A stretch of 64,000 bases of DNA from Pelodera strongyloides (taxonomy: Eukaryota; Nematoda; Chromadorea; Rhabditida; Rhabditidae): NCBI GenBank assembly GCA_036852015.1, contig JAANDG010000547.1, positions 35,352-99,351 on the forward strand, written 5' to 3'. The notes under the pieces were generated by a model, which did no database searches, was not told the DNA's origin, and worked only from the letters and a program-made list of their open reading frames with translations. Of the stretch, positions 12,010 through 23,800 are shown piece by piece (the first letter of the stretch is position 1; the number at the start of each line of letters is the position of its first letter). The translations under genes and the position numbers were made by a program.

Positions 12010-13409
12010 ATCTATGGTATAGTAAAAGTGTCGCTTACTTATTTTTCTAAGCGATTTCACATCAATACAAAATGGCTCAGTCCCATGAAAAATTCCCATT
12101 TGCACAATTTGGTTTATTGTTCAACGTAGACGTAGTTTAACTGTGTCGTATTCCAGTTAGGTATGGTATAGTGCAGTCGACCGTGAGTTCTTCTAGCTAT
12201 ACGTAAGTTTTGTTAATTTTTTCCGTATTTATCGATTTTGTAGTATGCCTGTTTATCTATTTTTATGTTGTTTTTTACTCTCAATTAAAATTGCACAAAA
12301 ACGCACCTTATAATCTGCCTTTTTAATTTGCTAATATTTTGCTTTATTGTCTTGTATCGTGTATCCATTGTGGACAAGTAGACATGTTTAGGATATAGAT
12401 TTAGCCCCGTATTTCGGATTAAAGCGGAATGAGACTGGTTTGTGAAACGCGACATGCAAGCGTTTCACAAACCACGTGTCATTCCGCTTTGATTAAATTT
12501 TCAATTATGGTATTTTCAAATAAGAAAATCAATATTTGTCCGGTCAAGGACATTGTTTAAACACCAGTTCAAACTTTGAGCTTTTTGTATTTTCATGGTA
12601 CTGTTCTTTTTGAAGTATATTTAATACATTGTATTTTTTAACTAGTAAGATAGTTTTGTAATACGGTATGGACTACGTTTGCACCTGAATTATGATTTTT
12701 TTTGTAGTTTTATTTTACACTTTGTATGCCGGTAGCAGGTACGCTTATGAAAAAATACAAGCCAGAGAGAAGTACCCTACAATTTCATAACATAACAGCT
12801 TATTAGATAATAGGATCCTGGTTCTCTCCGTATTTTACAGCGGTATGGCACGGGGTTTTGAAACGTAAGCTGTACGCAGTACGCTAGACGGCTTCCGTGG
12901 ATCATGTGCAAATTTTTGGGCCTTTTTACACATACCGACATACCGGCACAGAATAGAACAATTGCGCACTTGTCCAGGAATGCAGTTGTACAGCAAAACA
13001 CATGCCATGCCGCTTTATCTCTATCATCGATTACTGTAGAATTTTCTGCCAGATTTTTATTTGTCCAATAAATATGTGTACAATATGAGGAAAAATACAA
13101 TGCAGTATAATGCAATTATTAAAATAAAAAATACACTTAAAACACTGGAACCTAACGGTTACGGTAATTTGGACGTTGATTAGGCGAAAGCTGTGTGGCG
13201 ATATAGAATTTATCAATTTGATACAGTACATACAACGGATGTTTTCGTTACATGGCAGTTTCACCATACATGGAGATGCCACACGAAGTAACACTCTACT
13301 TTATTTCACTGAAAAAAAAATCAGAAAACATAATTCAGAATTTGCAAACGACAGGCCCAAAAAAGTGCAAAAAAAAATATAGGGTCATACTTTCTAATTG
13401 TAAGTATGA
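12010..13409. other. Convergent intergenic region, Ly6-like and TIMP 3' ends
   Basis: The region is AT-rich and no gene was found. A 70-base palindrome lies at 12420-12491. Minus-strand frames at 12777-13115 and 13031-13294 have no recognisable domain and no splice context. Confidence 0.6.
12420..12491. mobile_element. Short perfect-hairpin MITE (AAAGCGGAATGA ends)
   Basis: AAAGCGGAATGA-GACTGGTTTGTGAAACG is followed almost at once by its inverse, ending CATTCCGCTTT. The ends resemble family A (AAGCGAAAT and TTTGAAACG) but differ in the core. A one-sided relative starts at 13536. Confidence 0.7.
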
Positions 13410-15218
13410 TTACTCTGGTTTACGGTGACATTTAATGTCTGATAGGGAATCTTCGAATCCCTCTGGAACCTGCAAGGGTTGATATATATTATTATAAATG
13501 ATAAAAATCGAGTTTTGTTTTAAAAGAACTACTAAGCGGAATAACAAGCGGTTTGTGAAACGTCAATTGCCAACTACGTTCCCGTATATTGTATGCAAAT
13601 TGTAAGCTGTTTTGAATGATTTTTTAAAACCATATTCACGCAATACCAGGGACCAGGGAATGCCCAACAAGTATTTGACTAATAATTCAAGCGAATTGCA
13701 AGCATAAAGGTAAAAATGATATTCAATAATTTCCATACCTGTTCCCATAGCATCGGTACCGTGGTCGAATTTTCAGTGAGAATTTGTGAGCACAGTGTTG
13801 CACGAAGTGGGTAACTTATTTGATTTGTTGAGCGACCTGAAAATGTAGCCGTATTGTACCTATTTTGGGAAATTTGCATATGATACGAATATCTTATGTA
13901 TCCTAGTTAATTTGGTGCCGGAAGTTTCGGACGGGCACCAAAAATTTGCATAGGACACATAGAAGTTCGTGTCGTATGCAAATTTCCCGAATTAGGTACA
14001 ATACGGCTTTAATATTTTAATAACCCACCACTAATTAGATATTCTCCTCCTTCCTCTAATGTTAATCCACACATTCCATCATCCGATGGGGTTGTGATTA
14101 TGCCTGGCAGACGCGGCAGATACCAGGGACGCTGAAGTGAAGAAAATTACCCTGAGGAGTGCATGCAGCGAAAAATGGTGAGCGGTATACATTACCAGGG
14201 CGCGCAAAATGCACCCAGAGTAGGATTAGCTCACATTGTGTCCGCCGAACCTGGGCCGCTTGCGCGCTAAAACCCGCCTTGCTTTGGCGTTAGAACGTAG
14301 TGGTTTTGGGGGGCAAAGTTGCACACCGTTTCACACGTTCCAGCCACTTGCTTGACAAAACCTGAAGCAATATTCACCACTCCGATTCCCTCGGGACAGA
14401 AAACAGCATTCTAATGTGAGACACGCAGAGGAAAAGACGGGGAATTGAGTGGTGAATATGATATGGCCTCTGAAGTTGAAGACACTGTCATCAGTCATTC
14501 CCAAAGTATAGTACATCTATTAGCTTACCTTAAATACATCGATATGTTCCACCACGTATAATGCATTCAATAGAGGCTTTGGTGGTTTCAGAAATCTCCC
14601 GTACCAGTCTATCACACGATGTGTAACAACAACGTGAGAAACTGGAAATTGATTACATAAGTAGGATTATATATTTTGATTAAATAAGTAAAATAATTAA
14701 ATTGATGTAGTTAAAATACTGATTGAATTCGTATTACTAAAGATAGTATGCGACATATTTGAACATTTTTACTGTACACTTTTTTGAACTCATTCAAGTT
14801 ATTTGTTTGAAAAATTTATTGTAGCTTAGAAAATATAGAAAGAAAGAAAATGTATATAATAATCTAACAAAATGAAAATAAGGAACCACCACCAGGCGAG
14901 GGAATCATGGGCAATCCCTCCTGGCCCTAGCCCGGAGACGTCGAGCAATTTGTCATCTGGAACTCGTCGCCTACTGCTCAGGACCGCTGCGGAACATGGC
15001 ATAAGCAAACATTGAACCTATATTTTCATCCTTGAATAAAGGTGCACGCTCTTGAAGCGTAAAACAAATTTAAATTTAAGGAACAAAGCAACTATACCCC
15101 AGTCGCTTTCACAAAATTGAGCCTTTTCACTGAGCGGCATACAAGAACACGTATCGGTTGCAGGAATGAATAGGATAACTAGAGTGAACATCTTCACTGT
15201 TGGGACAATTGCAGTCAT
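13410..15218 (-). CDS. Single-domain tissue inhibitor of metalloproteinases (TIMP)
   Basis: Five minus-strand exons (15098-15218, 14529-14641, 14029-14131, 13739-13836, 13410-13469) join in phase into 164 residues. A 23-residue signal peptide ends right before C-S-C-M-P. The first three cysteines therefore stand at mature positions 1, 3 and 13, the TIMP signature in which Cys1 chelates the protease zinc. Further matches are Y-V-V-E-H-I-D-V-F-K, M-C-G-L-T-L-E-E-G-G-E-Y-L-I-S-G-R and the later T-L-C and I-K-C. The six cysteines are those of the inhibitory N-terminal (NTR) domain. The vertebrate C-terminal domain is absent, as in known nematode TIMPs. An acceptor-like TTACAG one base before the ATG supports the start. 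It should act outside the cell on matrix metalloproteinases. Introns 2 and 3 carry repeats. Confidence 0.9.
13848..14012. mobile_element. Palindromic MITE, family B-prime (GCCGTATTGTACC ends)
   Basis: The inverted ends are GCCGTATTGTACC and GGTACAATACGGC. The arms contain AAATTTGCATATGATACGAA, closely resembling the arms of family B. It fills most of TIMP intron 3. The right side borders TTAA; the left TTAA is lost. A one-sided relative is at 26401-26503. Confidence 0.7.
14368..14467. mobile_element. Palindromic MITE, family E, copy 2
   Basis: TATTCACCACTCCGATTCCC at the left and GAGTGGTGAATATGATATGGC at the right match family E, with a shortened interior. It lies in TIMP intron 2. Confidence 0.65.
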
Positions 15219-15743
15219 ACTGTAATTTCTTTCTTTAATTACAAGATTGATAAATAAATTACACATTATTAAACTAATTGAACAAGACAAAGGGACAACA
15301 GTAAACACTGTAAACACTGTTATTTGAGTATGCACAATTTAGAGGCTAATAAAAAAGTAGAAACATTAACTTGCAGTTAGCGCCAGTATTTATGTAATAG
15401 AATCAATGTTATTATCTCCCTTTGCCATCGGTTGACTGTTTTCCACAAGTTGATTTATTGTTGCATTATTATCAACTGTTGTCGATCAAAATTCGCGCAA
15501 ATAGATTACGAAATTTATTTGCAATTTAGGATAATGATCTAAATAAGTAATTAGGCAATTGTAATTGTAGGTAACAGGTTATAACGGCTAAACGGGCAAA
15601 CCGTCTAATAAGAATAATAAAGGTATTACAATAAAATATAAGATAAATTGTTTTAAAAATTAACTTTTCGAGTCTAGTCTAGTGAATTACTTTACTTACT
15701 TACTTACTTTGTTTCAGCACTGTAAAGAAAAATATAAATGATG
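15219..15743. other. Region upstream of TIMP
   Basis: AT-rich sequence with no gene seen. It should hold the TIMP promoter. An acceptor-like TTACAG lies at its left edge. Confidence 0.5.
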
Positions 15744-16154
15744 CCCTAAGGATAGCAGTCACTTCAAATTCGTCTTTTTTCTTCAATTATCCATAAACAT
15801 AAAAAGGTAACTAGAAAAATACATTTCCAGTGTCAATTTACTGAAAATTTTACCAAGGGAGAGAAATAACTGCGTATGAATTTTACTAATATACCGTAGT
15901 TTATAATTGCCCGTATATCGGTTGATAAACCACAGCCAGGTGCAACACTGCAGGCTGTTTATTCTCCAAGTACCCCTGTCAATTGCATATATACCTCGGC
16001 TTTGGTAATTTACCAAAACCCATTCACATTGATTTCTCTCGCTGAGTTCTCTGCTCTATGTCTTTTAAATTGCTGCATATTGTTTTGTAAAGTTTCGTGT
16101 ATTTAATTAAAATCGAATCAAAAAGTTGAATTTGTAGTGGCTGCGTCCCTTTAA
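15744..16154. mobile_element. Palindromic TTAA MITE, family F, copy 2 (degenerate)
   Basis: The left end AAGGATAGCAGTCACTTCAA and the right end GTGGCTGCGTCCCTTTAA are diverged versions of the ends at 20002-20441. The internal ACTGAAAATTTTACCA and GGTAATTTACCAAAACC segments also match that copy. Confidence 0.65.
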
Positions 16155-16268
16155 TTAATGCAAACGAGCCTGCAATTATTCTGAAATTCTGAAATGTCAC
16201 CGTTTTTGTACATAAAATGTTTATTTACAACATTTAACTAAAACAAGTTATAAACAATTTTGTAATTT

Positions 16269-17606
16269 TTAAATATGTGATTCCTTTCTTTCTGATAGAT
16301 ATTTCTTCATTTCAATAATTTCCGAGATTTTCTCCACCAAGTCTTTGATCTGAAAATATAATTTTGTTTTATTTTATTTTACGGCTTCTAACTCCTAAGA
16401 TTGGCTTCTAACTCCTAAGATTAGTGATTTGCAACCTAGTACAACAATATTTTAATAAAAAAAGGTAAGTTAAATAGGAGTAGCACGTGGTTTGGGAAGC
16501 CTGTGCAAGACAGACGAATTTCCATTTAACGGGGTGTCATGCTTTCTCATGACTGTATACACATTGCATCCTTTGTCACTCTACACTTTTCATCTATTAT
16601 CATTCAATAGATGATCCTTTTTCTTCTTATTAAAGTACTACTGTTACTTGTTACTGTTACTCATTTCAAATACTTTTTGATCTATTATTGTAGAGAGTAA
16701 TTTTTTGTTCTGTGGTCTTCTAAAAGTCGTTACATATAATAAACGGAATGCAGTTGATAAGCATACTCTTCAGAAAACACGGATGTACCCTTTTGCATTA
16801 CTGCCAAAGTATCCTGAATCCAAGAAAAAATCAGTCTACCTTCGGAAAGTTGTCATAGTATCCCGGGCAGAATTTCCCAAAGATTAGGCAGTGGTTGAAG
16901 GCCACAAGATCAGCAATTGTGAAGTTGGGGCCAACCTGATAGATGATTAGGGCGCGTTTAAGATGGGCGAAAGAAAGAAAAAAAATGCGTTTTCGGCCGT
17001 TCAGGTTGGGCGAAAAGAAAACCTTTGAAAGACAATGCAAAAACAAGAGACGCAGACAAAACCCGAAAAAAATTACTGTATTTTTTCATTTCCCCTTAGT
17101 ATTAAAAGTTTTCTTTTCGACCAACCTGAACGCCCGAAAACCTATTTTTTTCTTTCTTTCGGCCATCTTAAACGCGCCCTAAGGAACATTAACAAATCAT
17201 TAATCGTACCGTAACTTATCTGACAGTAACAGAAGAAAACACTGAAAGTTAACAACTTATAATACGTTGGGAAGGAACCCTTGAATCCTTTTTTCTCAAA
17301 ACTTATAATATCACGATGGTAGTCAAGGAATTCACCATTTTCCTCTGTATGTGGTTGCAATGCTGTATTTCCGAATGATTTGAAGAGTCATAAGGAAAAA
17401 AACAAGAAATATAGATTATGAATTCTTTATATTACACTGTCACCGCATTGGTCTAAAATATTTATACTGCTGTTAGATAAATCCTGTTAAGTACCTACCA
17501 GAAATCCGGATTTCGATTCATTGTTTTCAATCCATTTGCTCAGAGTTGAGAAGTACTCATCCCTGGCAGGCTCGAGCACAGTGTGTTGAAGCTCTTCCTA
17601 GAATAT

Positions 17607-17637
<31 letters not shown>

Positions 17638-18480
17638 TTTTCTAATCAGTTTTTTCCATCTTGAGCCGTTTCCAGAATTTGAAGTTAAGCAAACTCAGTA
17701 TTGGTACTGTGTACAATTCCAGTGAACCTGCGGCACATTTGTTGCAAGGCCGCAAATGCGCCAGAGGTGCGCCAAGTGGAATTGCACACCTTTTGTGCAC
17801 CACCTGCGCTTCGTGTGCGCACAACATTGCTCTCCTGCGATGGACGTTTTTTTCTTGAATATTGCGCTGGGTTTTATCTGTTGTATGTGTCTCACTATGT
17901 AGTCATTAAAAGAACATATTTGGTCAAAAAGAAAGGCAAATCTACCTTGTTCCCCTCGACGTACCCGGCTTGAACAATGTAATATGGAGCGACCTTTTGA
18001 TAATGATCCTGAACAAATAATTTGTGTGTTTTTGCGTTAAATGTGACTTCCAAAATGGTTCTATACAAGTTACCGATTTGCTAATTGCTTATGCCTGTTA
18101 CGTGCAAAACTGAGAAAACTGGAGTACAAGCGGCGTGAAAACAACGCGTAACCACTGGACAACGTGGTGTCGTGCAAAACCGCAGTGCCGCCCACAAGTG
18201 GCACGCCGTTAGCATGCCGCTTGCGCTCTTTCTTTGAAATCTTATAGTTACTAAACAAACTGATATTTTTATACGAGATATTAGCGGGATTAGATTTGTC
18301 TGCGTCGTCGTGTTTATCGAAAAAAAAATAGTGAAAATTACCGTGATATAGTCCAATTGGCTGTCCACAAGGGCCTTGTCAAAGTCGGTTTCGCCGGCGA
18401 AACCTGCAAAATGAGTGGTTACGTCTTTCGTTTCATTTTCTTTAGATGGGGGCCAATATACAACAGATTCGTGCCAAATA

Positions 18481-18526
<46 letters not shown>

Positions 18527-19254
18527 GTAGAGCCCATACTAGGAAATGACCCGGTTTTACACACTAGACTATAAAGCGAGACCAGTTATCGTATTAGTAA
18601 TACCTTAGAAACTAAGCATTACGTTTTGTGCTTTTAGCTGTTATCTTTGCAAACCGTTATCGATTGCCCTTGCCAGCGTCAGCTGGAAGTTAGCTGGAGA
18701 TGAAGAGAGGAACTTGGCGAGGTTCTGGCGAAGGATGGGCACGCTCGCCGGTTTTTCGTCGCGCACCATAAAAAATTCAAGTTGAAAACCTACCGAACTT
18801 TCCGGCCAAATATCTGTAAATGGCTAGTGATTCCGGGAGGATTTCGCCATCAATTTCGAGAATTGGAGCCTTGCCAAATTTGAAGATTGGTTCTGAAAAA
18901 GAATTCATTGACAAGACTCGAGGAGAGTCTTTTGCAAATAAACCGGATGCGAAAAATAAAAGTAGAATAACAGTCACAGACGGATCACCCTTTACGCCAC
19001 AAAATGGTTGCTAATTTCGCTCACCAATGGCGCTCCTTTGGCAGAATTCGAGCAACCACTCACTGTCACACTCTTGGTACATACTCAAAGTCTCCTGCCG
19101 CGCTTATTGCAATTTGCTTACCTTTCTTTACCTCTGGCCATTCGGCAAACGACCATCTTCTGTCAGTGAATTCTACACCAGCAAGGGCAAAAAGCATTCG
19201 AGCGGGCTCTGCTCTACCGTATAAGTCGAAGTAGTGAAGTTTATATTGCACCAT
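16269..19254 (-). CDS. Sigma-class glutathione S-transferase, copy 1
   Basis: Seven minus-strand exons (19122-19254, 18794-18892, 18342-18403, 17946-18008, 17499-17597, 16840-16935, 16269-16349) join in phase into 210 residues, the usual GST length. The thioredoxin-like N-domain starts with [15 protein letters not shown], with catalytic Tyr8. It continues to K-A-P-I-L-E-I-D-G and [11 protein letters not shown], the glutathione-binding cis-Pro and Glu-Ser motifs. The helical C-domain includes F-T-I-A-D-L-V-A-F, the conserved N-capping motif. It is predicted to be a cytosolic glutathione-conjugating or prostaglandin D synthase-type enzyme, as in the large nematode sigma clade. An acceptor-like ATTTCAG lies nine bases before the ATG, and an AATAAA (minus strand) lies about 45 bases after the stop. 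It forms a tandem pair with the gene at 20892-26351. Confidence 0.93.
16950..17179. mobile_element. PIF/Harbinger-like MITE, family H, copy 1
   Basis: The inverted ends are GGGCGCGTTTAAGATGG and CCATCTTAAACGCGCCC, flanked by TTA and TAA, in intron 5 of GST copy 1. GGGC-GTT ends beside three-base T-A-rich flanks are typical of Tourist-type elements. The superfamily assignment is inferred. A relative lies at 29950-30225. Confidence 0.7.
17605..17640. repeat. (ATTT)n microsatellite
   Basis: About nine ATTT units in intron 4 of GST copy 1, 8 bases from the exon 5 acceptor. Confidence 0.9.
18480..18527. repeat. (ATT)n microsatellite
   Basis: About 16 TTA units in intron 2 of GST copy 1. Confidence 0.9.
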
Positions 19255-19266
19255 TATGTACCCCTG

Positions 19267-20001
19267 AAATTAATTGCTTATTGGTCGCATAACATAAAAT
19301 TTGTCACGCACATCCATGTAACGGAAACGATTTGTGAAGCAGGCAAATAAAGCTCAATATCAACTAACAAGTAAAATAAAAGAGCACAAGCTTAGAATGT
19401 ATTATTGAATCTAATTAATTATCTTTGTTTGTTGCGGCGGAGCAACAGTCGAATAAATAGAAGAATGTAAAAAAAAGGAAGTTAGTCAATATTCACAGAG
19501 TCCACATAAAAAACCGGTCACCCTTGTTTCCGCCGGAAAAGACCTTTAGCGACCGGTCACCGACCATCTGACAACCTAAAGACCATTTTACGGCAGTTTT
19601 CGAGAAAAACCTGTCGCAGCGGTCGCAAAGTGGTCACCAAATGGTTTGGACACGAAAACAAGAACTTTTGTATAGATTAGTACTGAAGGTTAAAACTCCG
19701 GTTATATATATATATATAGGCTAACAAAAACTATTTCGAAAATAAACGTTTTGTGTACTTTGAGCGCAAAATTGCATCATTACCTGTTTGAGAGTGCTTT
19801 TTTGTGGGTTTGTAGTGGTTTTTTCTGCAATGCCGAGCGTTTCGCAAATATTTGCCACAGTTTCAAAAAGAGAATGATTTAGTTCCCTTGCGATTAAAAA
19901 GTGATAACGTGTGTGATGTTCAGTGATCAAAGATTACCTTTTTTCCTAACCCATATGATTATATGTGAAAGTACATGGTCGGAATAATTTAAGCCTAACA
20001 A
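19267..20001. other. Intergenic region between the two GST genes, proximal part
   Basis: No gene was found. A GC-richer stretch at 19510-19640 has repeated GGTCAC and ACCGGTC motifs of unknown meaning. This should be the promoter side of GST copy 1. Confidence 0.5.
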
Positions 20002-20441
20002 TTAAAGGATAGCAGTCACTACAAAATCGTCGTTTTTCTTCGAGTTTACTTGTATTTAGTAAAGAATAGAGACAAATATTTTACCAAAACCGAATAATTT
20101 GAATTCCAACTCAGGGAGTGAACAAGTAGAAAAGTAGTTCTACTTAACTACCGCAGGATCACGAAACGTGTTCATAAAGTTGCTTCCCGATCGGGAGTAT
20201 GCAAATTATTTCGGAAAATATCTGCATCTTATATCTTTACATATAATGCAAGGGTCTGCAGGCATATCACTACACGTTTCATAATCCCGCGGTAGTTAAT
20301 TAGAACTACTTTTCTACTTGTTCACCTCCTGAGTTGGAATTCAAATTATTCGGTTTTGGTAAAGTATTTTTCTTTATTCTTTACTAAGTTCAAATAAACT
20401 CGAAGCAAAATGATGATTTTGGAGTGACTGCGATCCTTTAA
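20002..20441. mobile_element. Palindromic TTAA MITE, family F, copy 1
   Basis: It is flanked by TTAA on each side. Ends are AGGATAGCAGTCACTACAA and its near inverse GGAGTGACTGCGATCCT. Inner arms also pair, for example GAATTCCAACTCAGG with CCTGAGTTGGAATTC and ACTACCGC with GCGGTAGT. No reading frame is seen. Confidence 0.85.
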
Positions 20442-20891
20442 TGTAACGCATCTTCCTGTAATAATATATTTTATTAGATATCCTAAATCATAATGTAAGA
20501 TAGTAATCGTAGTACAGAACATATAAAGGGTCGGAGCATAAACTTACTTGCATAATAATTTATTACAAAAGCAATAGTAAATTACGATGACTCTCGAAGT
20601 AGAAGAAAAACCTATTGCTGTTCTAGGGATGTTTGTTTCCCTATTAGTAGTTTTACATACGATTGAACAATTGTATAATTAGGTATAATGATTCATACGA
20701 TTGTATAATGATTCATACGATTGAACAATTGTATAATTAGAGGACATGGTTAATTAGTACGCGAAACATTGATTTTTGAGCAGTCACATAAAATGGTCAA
20801 ATAATTATTTTACATAGTTTCTAATTGTTTATCAATATTCTACAGTCAACTAAATTGATAAGTTTAGTTTGTTTATGTGTAACCGAATAGT

Positions 20892-23800
20892 TTAGAAAGG
20901 TCGATCGGCCCTTTCCGCCAAATGTTTCTTCATTGCTGGAATTTCCTTAATTTGCTCCACAAATTTCTTGATCTGAAAATCGGAGAAAATCGGATTTTCA
21001 TTTGAAAAGGCGAACTTTTTTTTAAGGCGTAATACGGGCCGGTTTTTGAAACGCATTGCGTACACCTGCGTTCTTATGCATCATATGCAAATGAGCAAAA
21101 ATTTGAATAAAAACTACACCCCACGTTGCATAAATGCATAGGAATGCAAGTACTTGAGATGCGTTTCAAAAACCGGCCGGTATTTCGCTTTAAAGTTGAT
21201 ATAAGATCCAGGAAACAAGTGCTGTAGCCAAAAAGACTATAAAATTTACATTCACGTTAGCAGAATAATTTTTATGATGGATACTATAAACTACAAAAAT
21301 GACAAACATACCGTAGGAAATCCGTGGTAATACCCGGGAGCGAACTTGTCAAATCCTAAGCAATGCTGGAATACGCCAACGTCGGCTATGGTAATTGATG
21401 GCCCGACCTGAAAAAGAAGAGTATTTATTATTGATTGATGACGTAATCAAGCGGCAACGTTATCCAAGGGCGGGCCACCTGCACGCCAGATTCCAAAGGC
21501 GGGCAACCTACTCGCCAGAATCCAACGTCGGGCAACCTGCACGCGAGAATCCAACGGCGGGCAACCTGCACGCCAGAATCCAACGGCGGGCAACCTGCAC
21601 GCCAGAATCCAACGGCGGGCAAACTGCACGCCAGAATCTTTTTAGATTCTGGCGTGCAGTTTGCAGGCAACCTGCACGCCAGAATCCAACGGCGGGCAAA
21701 CCTCACGCCAGAATCCAACGGCGGGCAACCTGTACGCCGGAATCCAAATGCGGGCAACTTGCACGTCAGAATCCAACGCACGCCAGACAACCTGCACGCC
21801 AGAATCCAACGGAGGGCAACCTGCAAGCCAGAATCCAACGGCGGGCAACCTGCACGCCAGAATCCAACGGCGGGCAAACATCACGCCAGAATCCAACGGC
21901 GGGCAACCTGTACGCCGGAATCCAAATGCGGGCAACTTGCACGTCAGAATCCAACGCACGCCAGACAACCTGCACGCCAGAATCCAACGGAGGGTAACCT
22001 GCAAGCCAGAATACAACGGCGGGCAACCTGCACGCCAGAATCCAACGGCGTGCAAGCTGCACGCCAGAATTCAACGGCGGGCAACCTGCACGCCAGAATC
22101 CAACGGCGGGCAAACTGCACGCCAGAATTCAACTGCGGGCAACCTGCACGCCAGAATCCAACGGCGGGCAACCTGCACGCCAGAATCCAACGGCTGGCAA
22201 CATGCACGCCAGAATCCAACGGCGGGCAAGCTGCCCGCCAGAATTCAACGGCGGGCAAGCTGCACGCCAGAATCCAACGGCAGGCAAACTGCACGCCAGA
22301 ATTCAACGGCGGGCAACCTGTACGCCAGAATCCAACGGCGGGCAACCTGCACGCCAGAATTCAAGCGCGTGCCACCTTTTCCACGTTGTATAATGTATAC
22401 ACGATTCAACGTTGCCGCCTTGCACGCCAATTTTTACGTTGTAACACGAGTCGTCAACGCACGGCTTGGTCATTCCGGGGGTAGAGCAGCCTCCAGATTG
22501 ATTGGTTCCAGTCGTGTGAGAAGAAAACAAAACATTTCCATATATAATTGTAAGTAGAGTCCATTAATTTACCAAAAAGCCTGATTTCGTCGCATTCTTC
22601 TCAATCCAATCGGAAATAATTGCGAAGTATTCATCCCTGGCTGGCTCGAGAATCTTGTGACGCATTTCTTCCTAAATTTATCTGATTTGTCACCTTTAGC
22701 ACTATTTAAATTAGTATCTAATACAACCTGCCACAAAAATGACTAAAAACTACACTCGTACCGTTGCCTTTCCGCCGGCGGCCGCTCCGTAGTACACTTG
22801 GATCTTCTGGTAGAAGTCCTGCAAATTTAAGAATATATATTGCAAACAAACTTTACGACAAGCAGTTGCAGGGCTGGCCAAAAAATTTTTTTGCAGAAGT
22901 TTCAATGGTAGAAAATAAGCCTGAAAAATGACTGTGAACGCCGCATTCCATCACAACCAACTCAGGTCACACTTGGCATGCATGCTGTCAATTAAAAAAC
23001 ATGCATGCCGCATCCAAAAAACATGCATGCAGTCATGATGACTGCATGCATGCCAAATCTCAAAAAGCATGCATGCCGCATCCATCTTATGCACGGTGCC
23101 GTAAACGTGCGGAAAATTTCACAGGAACCTCCCTACCCCTACCCCTTTAATAAAAATAAATAAACCACCATTAATTAACAAAAATAACACCAATAAGACA
23201 ATAATTCATCAATCTTTTATTTGGTCACACTGGCAGAGCAATACAAGAGCAAACAAAGCACTGGAAAAAGAAAAGAAACAATAAATTTATAATTAATTAA
23301 TAGGGTTTTCCTTTGTGGTTTGTTAATTGGTTGTGGCCCGGAAGAAAGCGCATCCCCTGTCGTCCTCTGCACGGCTGAAACGTACATGGCTGAACTTCCG
23401 CATGCATGCGGTCATTTAAGGCAAAAAGCATGCATGCCGTCAATCGTGCGGCAGGCATGATTTTTTTGGGTACGGTTTTGCTGGTCACGCATGCCGCAGT
23501 TGTTGCACTAACCGTGCCTTTTCATTGTTTTCGAAAACTCTTTTTTTATGATAGGGGTTTTTCACTTCTTTTAACTATTTTACGTAAGTATTTTTGTTTG
23601 TAACTAACAAAATGATAATTATAACAAATTTAGTGGGGTTTTTGGTTGATTGAAATCGGTTTTAAATTCCCGCACGTTTACGGCAATGTGCATAAAAGGC
23701 TGCCGCACGCATGCCCGGGTTCTCCTCCGCATGCATGCCGCCTGCCGAAGAGCATGCATGCAGTCACCATGACTGCATGCATGCTTGTTAAAATGACCGC

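Noticed and set aside
15018..15335. Reading through the end of TIMP exon 1 to a 105-codon frame
   Set aside because: A donor at 15097 (GTATAG) joins in phase to exon 2 and restores the family sequence. The read-through part ends at a stop and has no TIMP features.
21395..22557. Open frames up to 298 codons on both strands, and a CRISPR-like look
   Set aside because: They arise from the 29-bp minisatellite, whose units are contiguous without unique spacers and sit in an intron of an intact GST gene.
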